DNA from: Lachnospiraceae bacterium
GTDB lineage: Bacteria; Bacillota; Clostridia; Lachnospirales; Lachnospiraceae
Direction of reading: 5' to 3'
Length of the DNA stretch: 41,964 nt
Assembly: GCA_021203465.1 (NCBI GenBank)
Contig: JAJQBC010000041.1
Coordinates: 1-41,964 of the forward strand
Part shown: piece after piece, positions 8,408-17,150 of the stretch
How positions within the stretch are numbered: position 1 is the first letter of the stretch
Layout of the letters: every line of letters begins with the position of its first letter
Position numbers and translations under genes: made by a program
Notes under the pieces: generated by a model
The model's input: the letters and a program-made list of their open reading frames with translations, nothing else
Databases searched by the model: none
What the model was told of the DNA's origin: nothing

Positions 8408-9487
8408 ATGAAAGCGTTTCTGATTCTGGAGGATGGGCATGTCTTTGCCGGGACGAGCATCGGCTCGACCAGAGAAGTGGTCAGCGAGATCGTGTTCAAC
8501 ACTTCGATGACCGGCTATCTGGAGGTGCTGACCGATCCCTCGTATTCCGGGCAGGCGGTTGTGATGACCTATCCGCTGATTGGTAATTATGGTATCTGTT
8601 ATGAGGACATGGAGTCCGACCGTCCCTGGGTGGACGGCTATATTGTCAGAGAACTTTCCCGAATCCCGAGCAATTTCCGCTCGCAGGACACCATACAGCA
8701 TTTCCTTGAAAAATATGATATTCCCGGCATCTGCGGCATTGACACGCGGGCTTTGACGAAGATTTTGCGGGAATCCGGCACGATGAACGGCATGATCACG
8801 ACGAATGAGAACTATCAGCTTGACGAGGTGATGGAGAAGCTGAAGGCTTATCACACCGGCGACGAGGTCTCGAAGGTGAGTTGCCGCGAGAAATACGTGC
8901 TGCCCGGCGACGGTTACCGCGTCGCGCTGCTCGACATCGGCGCGAAGCGTAATATCGCACGCTCGCTGAACAGGCGCGGCTGCGAGGTGACAGTCTATCC
9001 CTCCTCCACGAGCGCGGAGGAGATCATCGCCGCGCAGCCGGACGGCATCATGCTGTCCAACGGCCCGGGTGACCCGAAGGCAAATGAGACGGTTATCCGT
9101 GAGATCCGGAAGCTCTACGAGACCGATATTCCGATCTTTGCGATCTGCCTTGGGCACCAGCTCATGGCGCTGGCGACCGGCGCGGATACCTTTAAATTAA
9201 AATACGGCCACCGCGGCGGCAATCATCCGGTGCGCGACCTTGAGAACGGCAGGGTTTACATTTCCTCGCAGAACCACGGCTATGCGGTCGACACGGCGAG
9301 CCTGGATCCGAACATTGCGGTTCCGGCCTTTGAGAATGTCAATGACGGCACGAACGAGGGACTGCGTTATATTGGAAAGAATATTTTCACGGTGCAGTAT
9401 CACCCGGAGGCCTGCCCAGGACCGCAGGATTCCGCGTATCTGTTCGACCGTTTCCTGAAGATGATGGAGGTGAAGAAGCATGCCTAA
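8408..9487 (+). CDS. carA: Carbamoyl-phosphate synthase, small (glutaminase) subunit
   Basis: This 359-residue protein is normal length. The N-terminal CPSase domain opens with AFLILEDGHVFAGTSIGS. The C-terminal class I glutamine amidotransferase has SNGPGDP, the nucleophile elbow ICLGHQ (Cys247) and a catalytic His-Glu in QYHPEA. It hydrolyses glutamine and passes ammonia to CarB, making carbamoyl phosphate for pyrimidine and arginine synthesis in the cytosol. Its stop overlaps the carB start by 8 bases, so the two subunits are translationally coupled. A sigma-A promoter lies 50 bases upstream. The nearest Shine-Dalgarno (AAAGGAAAA) is set rather far from ATG 8408. Confidence 0.97.
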   Translation: MKAFLILEDGHVFAGTSIGSTREVVSEIVFNTSMTGYLEVLTDPSYSGQAVVMTYPLIGNYGICYEDMESDRPWVDGYIVRELSRIPSNFRSQDTIQHFLEKYDIPGICGIDTRALTKILRESGTMNGMITTNENYQLDEVMEKLKAYHTGDEVSKVSCREKYVLPGDGYRVALLDIGAKRNIARSLNRRGCEVTVYPSSTSAEEIIAAQPDGIMLSNGPGDPKANETVIREIRKLYETDIPIFAICLGHQLMALATGADTFKLKYGHRGGNHPVRDLENGRVYISSQNHGYAVDTASLDPNIAVPAFENVNDGTNEGLRYIGKNIFTVQYHPEACPGPQDSAYLFDRFLKMMEVKKHA

Positions 9488-12400
9488 GAATCCGGATATC
9501 AAGAAAGTACTGGTCATCGGCTCCGGCCCGATCGTCATCGGTCAGGCGGCGGAGTTCGACTACGCGGGTACGCAGGCCTGCCGTTCCCTCAAGGAGGAAG
9601 GCATCGAGGTTGTCCTCCTGAACTCGAATCCGGCGACGATCATGACGGACAAGGACATTGCCGACGAGGTCTATATCGAGCCGCTGACCGTGGAAGTGGT
9701 CGAGCAGCTCATTCTGAAGGAAAAGCCGGACAGCGTGCTGCCGACGCTCGGCGGACAGGCGGGGCTGAACCTCGCGATGGAGCTCGATGAGCGCGGATTC
9801 TTCGAGAAGACCGGCGTGAAGCTCATCGGCACGACCTCGCGGACGATCAAGAAAGCGGAGGACCGCCTTGAATTCAAGTCCACGATGGAGAAGATCGGCG
9901 AGCCGGTGGCCCCCTCGCTCGTTGTGGAGAATCTGGACGACGGCATCGCCTTCTCCAATAAAATCGGTTATCCGGTCGTGCTGCGCCCGGCCTATACCCT
10001 CGGCGGCAGCGGCGGCGGGATCGCGCACAACCAGGCGGAGCTCGAGGAAATCCTCGCGAACGGCCTCAGACTCTCCCGCGTCGGACAGGTGCTCGTGGAG
10101 CGCTGTATCGCGGGCTGGAAGGAGATCGAGTATGAGGTCATGCGCGATAGCGCGGGCAACGTGATCACGGTCTGTAATATGGAAAATATCGACCCTGTGG
10201 GCGTGCACACCGGCGACAGCATCGTCGTGGCGCCGTCGCAGACGCTGGGCGACAAGGAATATCAGATGCTGAGAAGCTCCGCGCTCAATATCATCAGCGA
10301 GCTCGAGATCACCGGCGGCTGTAATGTGCAGTTCGCGCTGCATCCAGAGAGCTTCGAGTACTGCGTGATCGAGGTCAACCCGCGTGTGAGTCGTTCCTCG
10401 GCGCTCGCCTCGAAGGCGACCGGCTACCCGATTGCGAAAGTGTCGGCGAAGATTGCGATCGGCTACACGCTGGACGAGATCAGGAACGCGATCACTGGAC
10501 AGACGATGGCGAGCTTCGAGCCCATGCTCGACTACTGCGTGGTGAAGATGCCGCGTCTGCCCTTCGACAAATTTATCAGTGCGAAGCGCACGCTGACGAC
10601 GCAGATGAAGGCGACCGGCGAGGTCATGAGCATCAGTGACAGTTTTGAGGGCGGCCTGATGAAGGCGGTCCGCTCGCTGGAGCAGCATGTGGACAGCCTG
10701 CTGTCCTATGATTACAGCCATCTGGATCGCAAGGGACTCTTAGAGCAACTTGCGGTGGTCGACGACCGGCGCATCTGGGTGATCGCGGAGGCGATCCGTC
10801 AGGGTATTTCGGAGGAAGAAATCCATGAGATCACGAAGATTGACCTCTGGTTCATCGACAAGATCGCGATTCTGGCGGAGATGGAGCAGGCGCTGAAGAC
10901 ACAGGAACTGACCGTTGAGCTTTTGAAGGAGGCAAAGCGCACCGAGTTCCCGGACAATGTGATCGCGCGGCTGAGTGGAAAGACGGAGAGAGAGATCCGC
11001 GATCTGCGCTATGCGAATGGCATCACGGCCTCCTACAAGATGGTCGACACCTGCGCGGCGGAGTTTGCGGCGCAGACGCCCTACTATTATTCGGTATTCG
11101 GCAGTGAAAATGAGGCGCTGGATACAAAAGACCGCAAAAAAGTGCTCGTGCTCGGCTCCGGACCGATCCACATCGGCCAGGGCATCGAGTTCGATTTCTG
11201 CTCGGTGCACTGCACCTGGGCCTTCGCGAAGGAAGGCTATGAGACGATTATCATCAATAATAATCCTGAGACGGTCAGCACGGACTTCGATATCGCGGAT
11301 AAGCTCTACTTCGAGCCGCTGACGCCAGAGGATGTGGAGAGTATCGTGAATCTGGAGAAGCCGGACGGCGCGGTCGTGCAGTTCGGCGGCCAGACCGCGA
11401 TCAAGCTGACCGAGGCGCTGATGAAGATGGGCGTCCCGATCCTCGGCACCTCCGCGGAGAACGTGGACGCGGCGGAGGACCGCGAGCTTTTCGACGGCAT
11501 CCTCGAGGAGTGCCACATCCCGCGGCCGAAGGGAGATACGGTCTACACGGCCGAGGAGGCGAAGGCGGTTGCGAACCGGCTCGGCTATCCGGTGCTTGTG
11601 CGCCCGTCCTACGTGCTGGGCGGCCAGGGCATGCAGATCGCGATTAACGATAAGGATGTCGAAGAATTCATCGGCATCATCAACCGCATTGCGCAGGATC
11701 ATCCGATCCTCGTGGATAAATATCTGCAGGGCAAGGAGATCGAGGTTGACGCGGTCTGCGACGGCGAAGATATCCTGATTCCGGGCATCATGGAGCACAT
11801 CGAGCGCGCCGGTATCCACTCGGGCGACAGCATCTCCGTCTATCCGGCGAAGAGCATCAGCGAGGGCGTCAAGGCGACGATCGAGGAGTATACGAAGCGG
11901 CTCGCCCGCTCGCTGCACGTGATTGGGCTCATCAATATCCAGTTCATCGCGGTCGGCGAGGAGGTCTATGTGATTGAGGTCAATCCGCGTTCGAGCCGCA
12001 CGGTGCCTTATATCAGCAAGGTGACGGGTATTCCGATCGTGCCGCTGGCGACAAAGGCCATTCTCGGGCAGAAGATCCGCGAGCTCGGCTACACGCCGGG
12101 GCTGCAGAAGGAAGCGGATTACTACGCGATCAAGATGCCGGTCTTCTCCTTTGAGAAGATCCGTGACGCGGACATCAGCCTCGGGCCGGAGATGAAGTCG
12201 ACCGGCGAGTGCCTCGGCATCGCGAGGACCTTCAATGAAGCGCTCTACAAGGCCTTCCTCGGCGCTGGCATCCGCCTGCCGAAGTATCACAATATGATCA
12301 TGACCGTCCGCGACGAGGACAAGGAGGAGGCCGTGGAGATCGCGAAGCGCTTTGAGGCGCTCGGTTACAATATCTTCGCGACGAAGGGTACAGCGCGTGC

Positions 12401-12677
12401 GCTCATGGAGGCTGACGTGCAGGTGCGCATGACGCGCAAGATCGAGCAGGAGTCCCCGAATATTCAGGACCTGATCCTCGGCCACCAGATCGACCTCGTC
12501 ATCGACACGCCCTCGCAGGGCGTCGAGCATAGCCGCGACGGCTTCATCATCCGCCGCAACGCGATCGAGACCGGCGTCAATGTGCTGACCGCGATTGACA
12601 CGGCGAAGGCGCTCGTCACCTCGCTGGAGGATACCGATCATGGGAATCTGACATTGGTTAACATTGCGGAGATCTGA
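9480..12677 (+). CDS. carB: Carbamoyl-phosphate synthase, large subunit
   Basis: This 1065-residue protein is full length. It has the two homologous halves, each starting with the same signature: KKVLVIGSGPIVIGQAAEFDY at the N-terminus and KKVLVLGSGPIHIGQGIEFDF near residue 555. Each half holds an ATP-grasp domain (RPAYTLGGSGGG; RPSYVLGGQGMQ). The C-terminal ~140 residues form the MGS-like allosteric domain. The enzyme combines bicarbonate, ammonia from CarA and two ATP. Coding is intact throughout; a long antisense open frame opposite it is a composition shadow. Two bases after its stop the next gene begins, so an S51 peptidase is carried on the same transcript. Confidence 0.97.
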   Translation: MPKNPDIKKVLVIGSGPIVIGQAAEFDYAGTQACRSLKEEGIEVVLLNSNPATIMTDKDIADEVYIEPLTVEVVEQLILKEKPDSVLPTLGGQAGLNLAMELDERGFFEKTGVKLIGTTSRTIKKAEDRLEFKSTMEKIGEPVAPSLVVENLDDGIAFSNKIGYPVVLRPAYTLGGSGGGIAHNQAELEEILANGLRLSRVGQVLVERCIAGWKEIEYEVMRDSAGNVITVCNMENIDPVGVHTGDSIVVAPSQTLGDKEYQMLRSSALNIISELEITGGCNVQFALHPESFEYCVIEVNPRVSRSSALASKATGYPIAKVSAKIAIGYTLDEIRNAITGQTMASFEPMLDYCVVKMPRLPFDKFISAKRTLTTQMKATGEVMSISDSFEGGLMKAVRSLEQHVDSLLSYDYSHLDRKGLLEQLAVVDDRRIWVIAEAIRQGISEEEIHEITKIDLWFIDKIAILAEMEQALKTQELTVELLKEAKRTEFPDNVIARLSGKTEREIRDLRYANGITASYKMVDTCAAEFAAQTPYYYSVFGSENEALDTKDRKKVLVLGSGPIHIGQGIEFDFCSVHCTWAFAKEGYETIIINNNPETVSTDFDIADKLYFEPLTPEDVESIVNLEKPDGAVVQFGGQTAIKLTEALMKMGVPILGTSAENVDAAEDRELFDGILEECHIPRPKGDTVYTAEEAKAVANRLGYPVLVRPSYVLGGQGMQIAINDKDVEEFIGIINRIAQDHPILVDKYLQGKEIEVDAVCDGEDILIPGIMEHIERAGIHSGDSISVYPAKSISEGVKATIEEYTKRLARSLHVIGLINIQFIAVGEEVYVIEVNPRSSRTVPYISKVTGIPIVPLATKAILGQKIRELGYTPGLQKEADYYAIKMPVFSFEKIRDADISLGPEMKSTGECLGIARTFNEALYKAFLGAGIRLPKYHNMIMTVRDEDKEEAVEIAKRFEALGYNIFATKGTARALMEADVQVRMTRKIEQESPNIQDLILGHQIDLVIDTPSQGVEHSRDGFIIRRNAIETGVNVLTAIDTAKALVTSLEDTDHGNLTLVNIAEI

Positions 12678-12679
12678 AG

Positions 12680-13423
12680 ATGAATATAAAATTATATCTC
12701 ACCAGCAGCCCCGCCGGGCTGTACCGCGAGTGGGGAAAACAGAATTATAAGGGTTTAAACCCATTGAATGATCTCGTGGGAGAGCTGAAGAAGGACTGGC
12801 GGGGAGACGCCGCCTGCCTTCTGATCGCCGCTTCTCCCAACGAATACGAAAGAAACGACGCGATGGCCGCGGGCCAGGCGCGGGATTTTCAGGACAGCGG
12901 ACTTCCGGTCAGTCGCTTTGACGTCTGTGACGGAAGAAACGGCGCGGAAATGGCGGCACGGCTGTCGGAGTATGATGTGCTCGTGCTGAGCGGCGGCCAT
13001 GTGCCGACGGAGAATGCCTTCCTGCGAAAGATCGGCCTGGCAAAGAGACTACGGAATTTTGACGGGATCGTTATGGGGATCAGCGCGGGCACGATGAACT
13101 GCGCGGAAACGGTCTACGCGATGCCGGAGGAGGAGGGCGAGAGCCGTTTCACGGATGCGCAGCGTTTCCTCCCTGGACTTGGCCTCACCCACTGCAACGT
13201 GATCCCGCATTTTCAGGCGATCCAGAATGACCGGGTGGACGGCCTGCGTGTGATCGAGGACATCCTGATGCCGGACAGTATGGGGCATGTTTTTTATGCG
13301 CTGCCGGACGGAAGCTACATTTTACAGAAGGATGGCACGGCGGTCGTCCATGGAGAGGCTTACCGGATAAAGGACGGGGAGATCTGTCAAATCTGTAAGA
13401 CAGGAGAGACATGTAAACCTTGA
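12680..13423 (+). CDS. Peptidase S51 family protein (dipeptidase E / cyanophycinase-like)
   Basis: A 247-residue protein with the class I glutamine-amidotransferase-like fold used by S51 serine peptidases. The nucleophile is Ser135 in MGISAGTMN, after LVLSGGHVPTEN; the likely His is in the NVIPHF segment. Family members include Asp-dipeptidase PepE and cyanophycinases; the substrate cannot be told from sequence. It starts two bases after carB and its stop overlaps the next gene's TTG start, so it sits inside an operon running from carA. Link to carbamoyl phosphate metabolism is unproven and may be only positional. Confidence 0.85.
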   Translation: MNIKLYLTSSPAGLYREWGKQNYKGLNPLNDLVGELKKDWRGDAACLLIAASPNEYERNDAMAAGQARDFQDSGLPVSRFDVCDGRNGAEMAARLSEYDVLVLSGGHVPTENAFLRKIGLAKRLRNFDGIVMGISAGTMNCAETVYAMPEEEGESRFTDAQRFLPGLGLTHCNVIPHFQAIQNDRVDGLRVIEDILMPDSMGHVFYALPDGSYILQKDGTAVVHGEAYRIKDGEICQICKTGETCKP

Positions 13424-14757
13424 CGGGTCAGGATTACCTTATCGAAAAGAAACCAATCTATGCGCTCAGCCTGTTTGCGCTGCCGATCATCATAGGCAAC
13501 CTGTTCCAGCAGGCCTATACGATGGCGGACTCGGCCATTGTCGGGCGTTTTGTGAGTGAGGGCGCGCTGGCGGCGGTCGGCGCGTCCTATTCCCTTACGA
13601 ATGTATTTATCTGTGTCGCCATGGGCGGCGGTATCGGCTCATCGGTTCTGGTGAGCCGCTATTTCGGCGCGAAGGAATATGGGAAGATGAAGCAGGCGGC
13701 CTATACGGCGCTGCTTTCTTTTCTTGTGGTGAGCATTCTGCTCGGACTGTTCGGCCTCGCGGCCTCGCGATCAATTATGATTCTTCTGAATACGCCGGAG
13801 GATGTGCTCGACATGGCGGCGCAGTATCTGAGTATCTATTTTCTCGGTCTTCCGTTTCTTTTTATGTACAATGTGCTCTCAGCGATGTTCAACGCGCTCG
13901 GAAAATCGCGAATTCCGCTGGGCTTTCTGATCTTTTCTTCTTTATTTAATATTGCGCTGGATGTTTTTCTGGTCAGAAACCTGCAGATGGGCGTGGCGGG
14001 CGCGGCCTGGGCGACGCTGATCGCGCAGGGAATTTCGGCGGTGCTCTCGTTTTTCGTGTTTCTCCGGGTGCTGAGAAAGATCAGCGGAGAGACGGAAGGG
14101 ATTTTCAACCTGCGCGAGCTGCGCACGATGTCCGGCATCGCGCTGCCCTCGATTTTGCAGCAGTCGACGGTGTCGATCGGCATAATGCTCGTGCAGTCGG
14201 TTGTGAACAGCTTCGGCTCGCAGGCGCTGGCCGGATACTCCGCAGCCGCCCGGGTGGAGAGCATCTGTGTTGTGCCGATGACAGGCATTGGGAATGCGCT
14301 CTCCTCCTATACTGCCCAGAATCTCGGGGCAGGAAAAGCGGAGCGCGTGAAGGAGGGGCTCCGCGCGGCTTTCGGTTTCGTCATACTGTTTGCCGTACTG
14401 GACTGCGTTGTGCTGCAGCTCTTCCACACACAGATCGCGGGGCTTTTCCTCGGTGCGGACGGAACCGAGGTTGCGCTCTCGACAGCTGTAAATTGTATGT
14501 CTTTCCTGAGCTGGTTTTACTGTCTGATCGGTTTTAAGATGTCGTCGGACGGCGTGCTGCGCGGCTCCGGGGACATGTTCTGGTTCACGGTGGCGAATCT
14601 TGTCAACCTGTCGCTGCGCGTGATCCTGTCGGTGACGCTCGCGCCGCGGTTTGGCATCTTCATGGTCTGGTGTATGGTACCGCTCGGCTGGGCGGCGAAC
14701 TGGGCGATCTCCTACACGCGTTACCGGACGGGGCACTGGCGGGAGCGGATGAAATGA
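13420..14757 (+). CDS. MATE family efflux transporter
   Basis: 445 residues with about 12 membrane helices. The N-terminus (PIYALSLFALPIIIGNLFQQAYTMADSAIVGRF) is typical of clostridial MATE pumps, and the midpoint repeat begins near GIALPSILQQSTVSIGIMLVQ. The start is TTG 13420, overlapping the previous stop (TTGA); CAGGAGAG lies about 12 bases upstream. An ATG at 13411 is followed at once by TAA and cannot be used. It differs clearly from the other MATE gene in the window. A TetR-family regulator follows after a 64-base gap and may control it. Substrate unknown. Confidence 0.92.
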   Translation: MTGQDYLIEKKPIYALSLFALPIIIGNLFQQAYTMADSAIVGRFVSEGALAAVGASYSLTNVFICVAMGGGIGSSVLVSRYFGAKEYGKMKQAAYTALLSFLVVSILLGLFGLAASRSIMILLNTPEDVLDMAAQYLSIYFLGLPFLFMYNVLSAMFNALGKSRIPLGFLIFSSLFNIALDVFLVRNLQMGVAGAAWATLIAQGISAVLSFFVFLRVLRKISGETEGIFNLRELRTMSGIALPSILQQSTVSIGIMLVQSVVNSFGSQALAGYSAAARVESICVVPMTGIGNALSSYTAQNLGAGKAERVKEGLRAAFGFVILFAVLDCVVLQLFHTQIAGLFLGADGTEVALSTAVNCMSFLSWFYCLIGFKMSSDGVLRGSGDMFWFTVANLVNLSLRVILSVTLAPRFGIFMVWCMVPLGWAANWAISYTRYRTGHWRERMK

Positions 14758-14780
14758 GCTGCTAAGGTAATGAGAAAGAA

Positions 14781-14802
14781 AATACGTAAGATAATACGTA
14801 AG
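14781..14802 (+). repeat. Tandem direct repeat with TACGTA cores, candidate TetR operator
   Basis: AATACGTAAG occurs at 14781-14790 and again at 14793-14802, a 12-base period. Each copy contains the palindrome TACGTA. It lies directly before the regulator's ribosome binding site, where an autoregulatory operator would be expected. Confidence 0.5.
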
Positions 14803-14821
14803 TAGAGGGAGGTTCATGCTC

Positions 14822-15349
14822 ATGCGGGCCAGGGAGAAGATTGCTCTTGCGATGGAGCGGCTGCTGGAGCAGAAGGAGCTGGACAGCATTACGGTATCCG
14901 AGATCATCGCGGAGGCGCAGGTGGCACGGAAAACTTTTTACCGGAATTTCTGTGACAAATACGACCTGATGAACTGGTATTACGACCATTTTTATCAGGA
15001 CAGTTTCGGCAGTATCGTCCTCGGCGCCTCCTTTGAGGACGCGCTCCTGCTCTGTCTGGAAATTTACGATTCAAAGAGGACATTGCTGAAAAATGCTTAT
15101 TCCAGCAAGGATATCAACGGCCTGAAAAACCATGATATTGAAATCACCCGGAAAATTTACGAGACCTGTCTTCAGCAGAAGGGAGCGGACATTGCTTCCG
15201 AGCAGATGCGCTTCGCGATTGAGATCGCGGTGCGCGGAGGCTCCGATATGGTGATGCAGTGGATTCTCGGAAACTGGGAGATGCCAGCGGAGCGTCTGGC
15301 GTCCCTGATCTGCGAGACGCTGCCGAAGGAGATCAAAAAATATCTATAA
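14822..15349 (+). CDS. TetR/AcrR family transcriptional regulator
   Basis: About 175 residues. The N-terminal helix-turn-helix has the TetR pattern (AREKIALAMERLLEQKELDSITVSEIIAEAQVARKTFYRNFCDKYDLM). The rest is an all-helical ligand-binding domain with no recognisable specificity. ATG 14822 is preferred over ATG 14816 because GGGAGG (14807-14812) is 9 bases away rather than 3. The paired TACGTA repeats just upstream may be its operator, and the MATE gene before it its target; both are inferences from position. A clear terminator follows the stop. Confidence 0.88.
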   Translation: MRAREKIALAMERLLEQKELDSITVSEIIAEAQVARKTFYRNFCDKYDLMNWYYDHFYQDSFGSIVLGASFEDALLLCLEIYDSKRTLLKNAYSSKDINGLKNHDIEITRKIYETCLQQKGADIASEQMRFAIEIAVRGGSDMVMQWILGNWEMPAERLASLICETLPKEIKKYL

Positions 15350-15352
15350 AAT

Positions 15353-15382
15353 GACACAGATGTATTATTCTGTGTCTTGCTT
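15353..15382 (+). terminator. Terminator after the TetR gene
   Basis: GACACAGA (15353-15360) pairs with TCTGTGTC (15369-15376), then TTGCTTT. The T-rich end doubles as the -35 box of the tyrS promoter. Confidence 0.75.
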
Positions 15383-15405
15383 TCCGGGGTGTGCTTTGCT
15401 ACACT
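15377..15405 (+). promoter_or_regulatory. Sigma-A promoter of the tyrS T-box transcript
   Basis: TTGCTT (15377-15382), a 17-base spacer, TACACT (15400-15405). Transcription should begin near 15412. Confidence 0.65.
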
Positions 15406-15411
15406 TCTCGC

Positions 15412-15677
15412 AGTGATACGAAAATGCGTGGAAAGAGAAGAGTAGTACGGGAATGTTTCGCAAAGAGAGCGTCCGGTCAGTGAAAGGACGAGGGAGCAGT
15501 CGTATGAATACACTCCGGAGCAGCTTCCTGAAGGTAAAGTAGGGACAGACGGGCGCGCCCGATACAGCGCGGGACTGTTGACAGACAGCCCATGAGGAAT
15601 ATTTCGCGAGGAATATTCGTACAGAGGTGGTACCGCATGCATTGCCCTCTGTCGCCGGAAGGCGGCAGGGGGTTTTT
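15412..15677 (+). promoter_or_regulatory. T-box leader (tyrosine) with terminator/antiterminator
   Basis: The leader contains the T-box core AGGTGGTACCGC (15625-15636). Upstream it shows the stem I landmarks AGTA and AGAGAG, then GTGAAA, and a specifier context ATGAATACACTCCGGAGC with TAC (15509-15511), a tyrosine codon matching the downstream gene. A terminator follows: CCCTCTGTCGCC pairs with GGCGGCAGGGGG, allowing G-U pairs, then TTTTT at 15673-15677. The T-box side strand ACAGAGG can instead pair with the CCTCTGT of the terminator arm to form the antiterminator. Uncharged tRNA-Tyr should therefore switch tyrS on. Confidence 0.92.
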
Positions 15678-15713
15678 CGTATACAAAAACAAGTCCGAGG
15701 AGGAAATGGAAAA

Positions 15714-16940
15714 ATGGAGATTTACGAGGAACTGGTAGCAAGAGGGCTGATCGCCCAGGTGACGGACGAGCCGGAGATCCGGGAGCTGATCAACCGCGGC
15801 GGCGCGAAATTCTACATTGGCTTTGACCCGACGGCGGATTCGCTGCATGTCGGTCACTTCATGGCGCTCTGCCTGATGAAGCGGCTGCAGATGGCGGGCA
15901 ATCAGCCGGTCGTGCTGCTCGGCGGCGGCACGGGCTACATCGGCGACCCGTCCGGGCGGAGCGATCTGCGCACGATGATGGCGCCGGAGACGATTCAGCA
16001 CAACTGCGACTGCTTCAAAAAGCAGATGGAGCGCTTCATCGACTTCGAGGGAGAGAACGCGGCGCTCGTTGTGAACAATGCGGACTGGCTGCTCAATCTG
16101 AAATATGTGGAGCTGCTGCGCGAGGTCGGGGGCTGCTTCTCCGTCAACAACATGCTGCGCGCGGAGTGCTATAAGCAGCGCATGGAGCGCGGCCTGTCCT
16201 TCCTGGAATTCAACTACATGATCATGCAGTCCTATGATTTCTATCATCTTTATAAAGAATACGGCTGCAACATGCAGTTCGGCGGCGATGACCAGTGGAG
16301 CAACATGCTGGCCGGGACGGAGCTGATCCGGCGTAAGCTCGGCAAGGACGCCTACGCGATGACGATCACGCTGTTGATGAACTCCGAGGGCAACAAGATG
16401 GGCAAGACGGCGAAGGGCGCGGTCTGGCTCGATCCGAACAAGACCTCCCCCTTTGAGTTCTATCAGTACTGGCGCAATATCGCAGACGCGGATGTGCTGA
16501 GGTGTATCCGCATGCTGACCTTCATTCCGGTGGAGGAGATCGACGCGATGGAGAGCTGGCAGGGTGCGAAGCTGAACCGTGCGAAGGAACTGCTCGCCTA
16601 CGATCTGACGGCGATGGTTCACGGCGAGGAGGAGGCCAGGAAAGCCGAGACGGCTGCGCGGGCGTTGTTCGCGGGCGGCGGAGACGACCGCGATATGCCG
16701 ACGACGAAGATTGCCCCGGCAGATCTTTCGGAGGGAGCGATTGGCATTCTCGAACTGCTGGTGCTGTGCGGCCTGGCGAAGTCGAAGAGCGAGGCCAGAC
16801 GCCTGATCGCGCAGGGAGGAATTCAGATCGACGGGAAGACGGTCGAGGACGTGGCGCTTCTGATTGAGGAGGCATCTCTTCGGGAGGGAGTCAGGATAAA
16901 GAAAGGGAAGAAGGTCTTCCGCCGGGTTGTCATGGATTGA
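15714..16940 (+). CDS. tyrS: Tyrosyl-tRNA synthetase
   Basis: About 408 residues, normal for bacterial TyrRS. The class I signature is LHVGH (HIGH box, after FDPTADS), the second signature KMGKT (KMSKS box), and tyrosine-site motifs include YDFYHL and GGDDQWSN. An S4 RNA-binding domain forms the C-terminus (SKSEARRLIAQGGIQIDGK). It charges tRNA-Tyr in the cytosol. Start: ATG 15714 after CGAGGAGG; an open frame runs further upstream but lies inside the T-box. Expression is expected to depend on the T-box leader. Confidence 0.97.
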   Translation: MEIYEELVARGLIAQVTDEPEIRELINRGGAKFYIGFDPTADSLHVGHFMALCLMKRLQMAGNQPVVLLGGGTGYIGDPSGRSDLRTMMAPETIQHNCDCFKKQMERFIDFEGENAALVVNNADWLLNLKYVELLREVGGCFSVNNMLRAECYKQRMERGLSFLEFNYMIMQSYDFYHLYKEYGCNMQFGGDDQWSNMLAGTELIRRKLGKDAYAMTITLLMNSEGNKMGKTAKGAVWLDPNKTSPFEFYQYWRNIADADVLRCIRMLTFIPVEEIDAMESWQGAKLNRAKELLAYDLTAMVHGEEEARKAETAARALFAGGGDDRDMPTTKIAPADLSEGAIGILELLVLCGLAKSKSEARRLIAQGGIQIDGKTVEDVALLIEEASLREGVRIKKGKKVFRRVVMD

Positions 16941-17031
16941 TGTTTTCGGTGTTTTTTGAAAACGGAGACTCGTTGACTCTTACGGATGAGGATTTTGGCT
17001 GTGCTTGTGTGCACAATATTTGAAATGCTTG

Positions 17032-17051
17032 TTGTGCAGTAAAACCATTGT
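17032..17051 (+). promoter_or_regulatory. 20-nt putative operator, copy A (SLC13 promoter)
   Basis: This 20-base element matches the one at 20455-20474 at 18 of 20 positions (core TTGTGCAG, then AAAACC). In both places the -10 box begins 39 bases after the element begins. It overlaps the -35 box, as an activator site would. The PucR-type regulator encoded between the two target genes is the obvious candidate to bind it. Confidence 0.65.
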
Positions 17052-17076
17052 ATCTGTTTTGCCTTTTTACTATAGT
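17048..17076 (+). promoter_or_regulatory. Sigma-A promoter for the SLC13-like permease
   Basis: TTGTAT (17048-17053), a 17-base spacer, TATAGT (17071-17076). The leader to the start at 17151 is about 70 bases. Confidence 0.65.
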
Positions 17077-17150
17077 GAAAAAAGATAAAGCGCGTTTATC
17101 AAAAATGTAGCAGAAAACTAAAATCTTTATTTGAGGGATGAGGCGAAACG

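Noticed and set aside
10740-12641. Long open frame on the reverse strand opposite carB (633 codons), and a similar one at 9387-10721
   Set aside because: Both lie fully within carB coding, have Arg/Asp/His-rich shadow composition and no ribosome site; they come from high GC at third positions.
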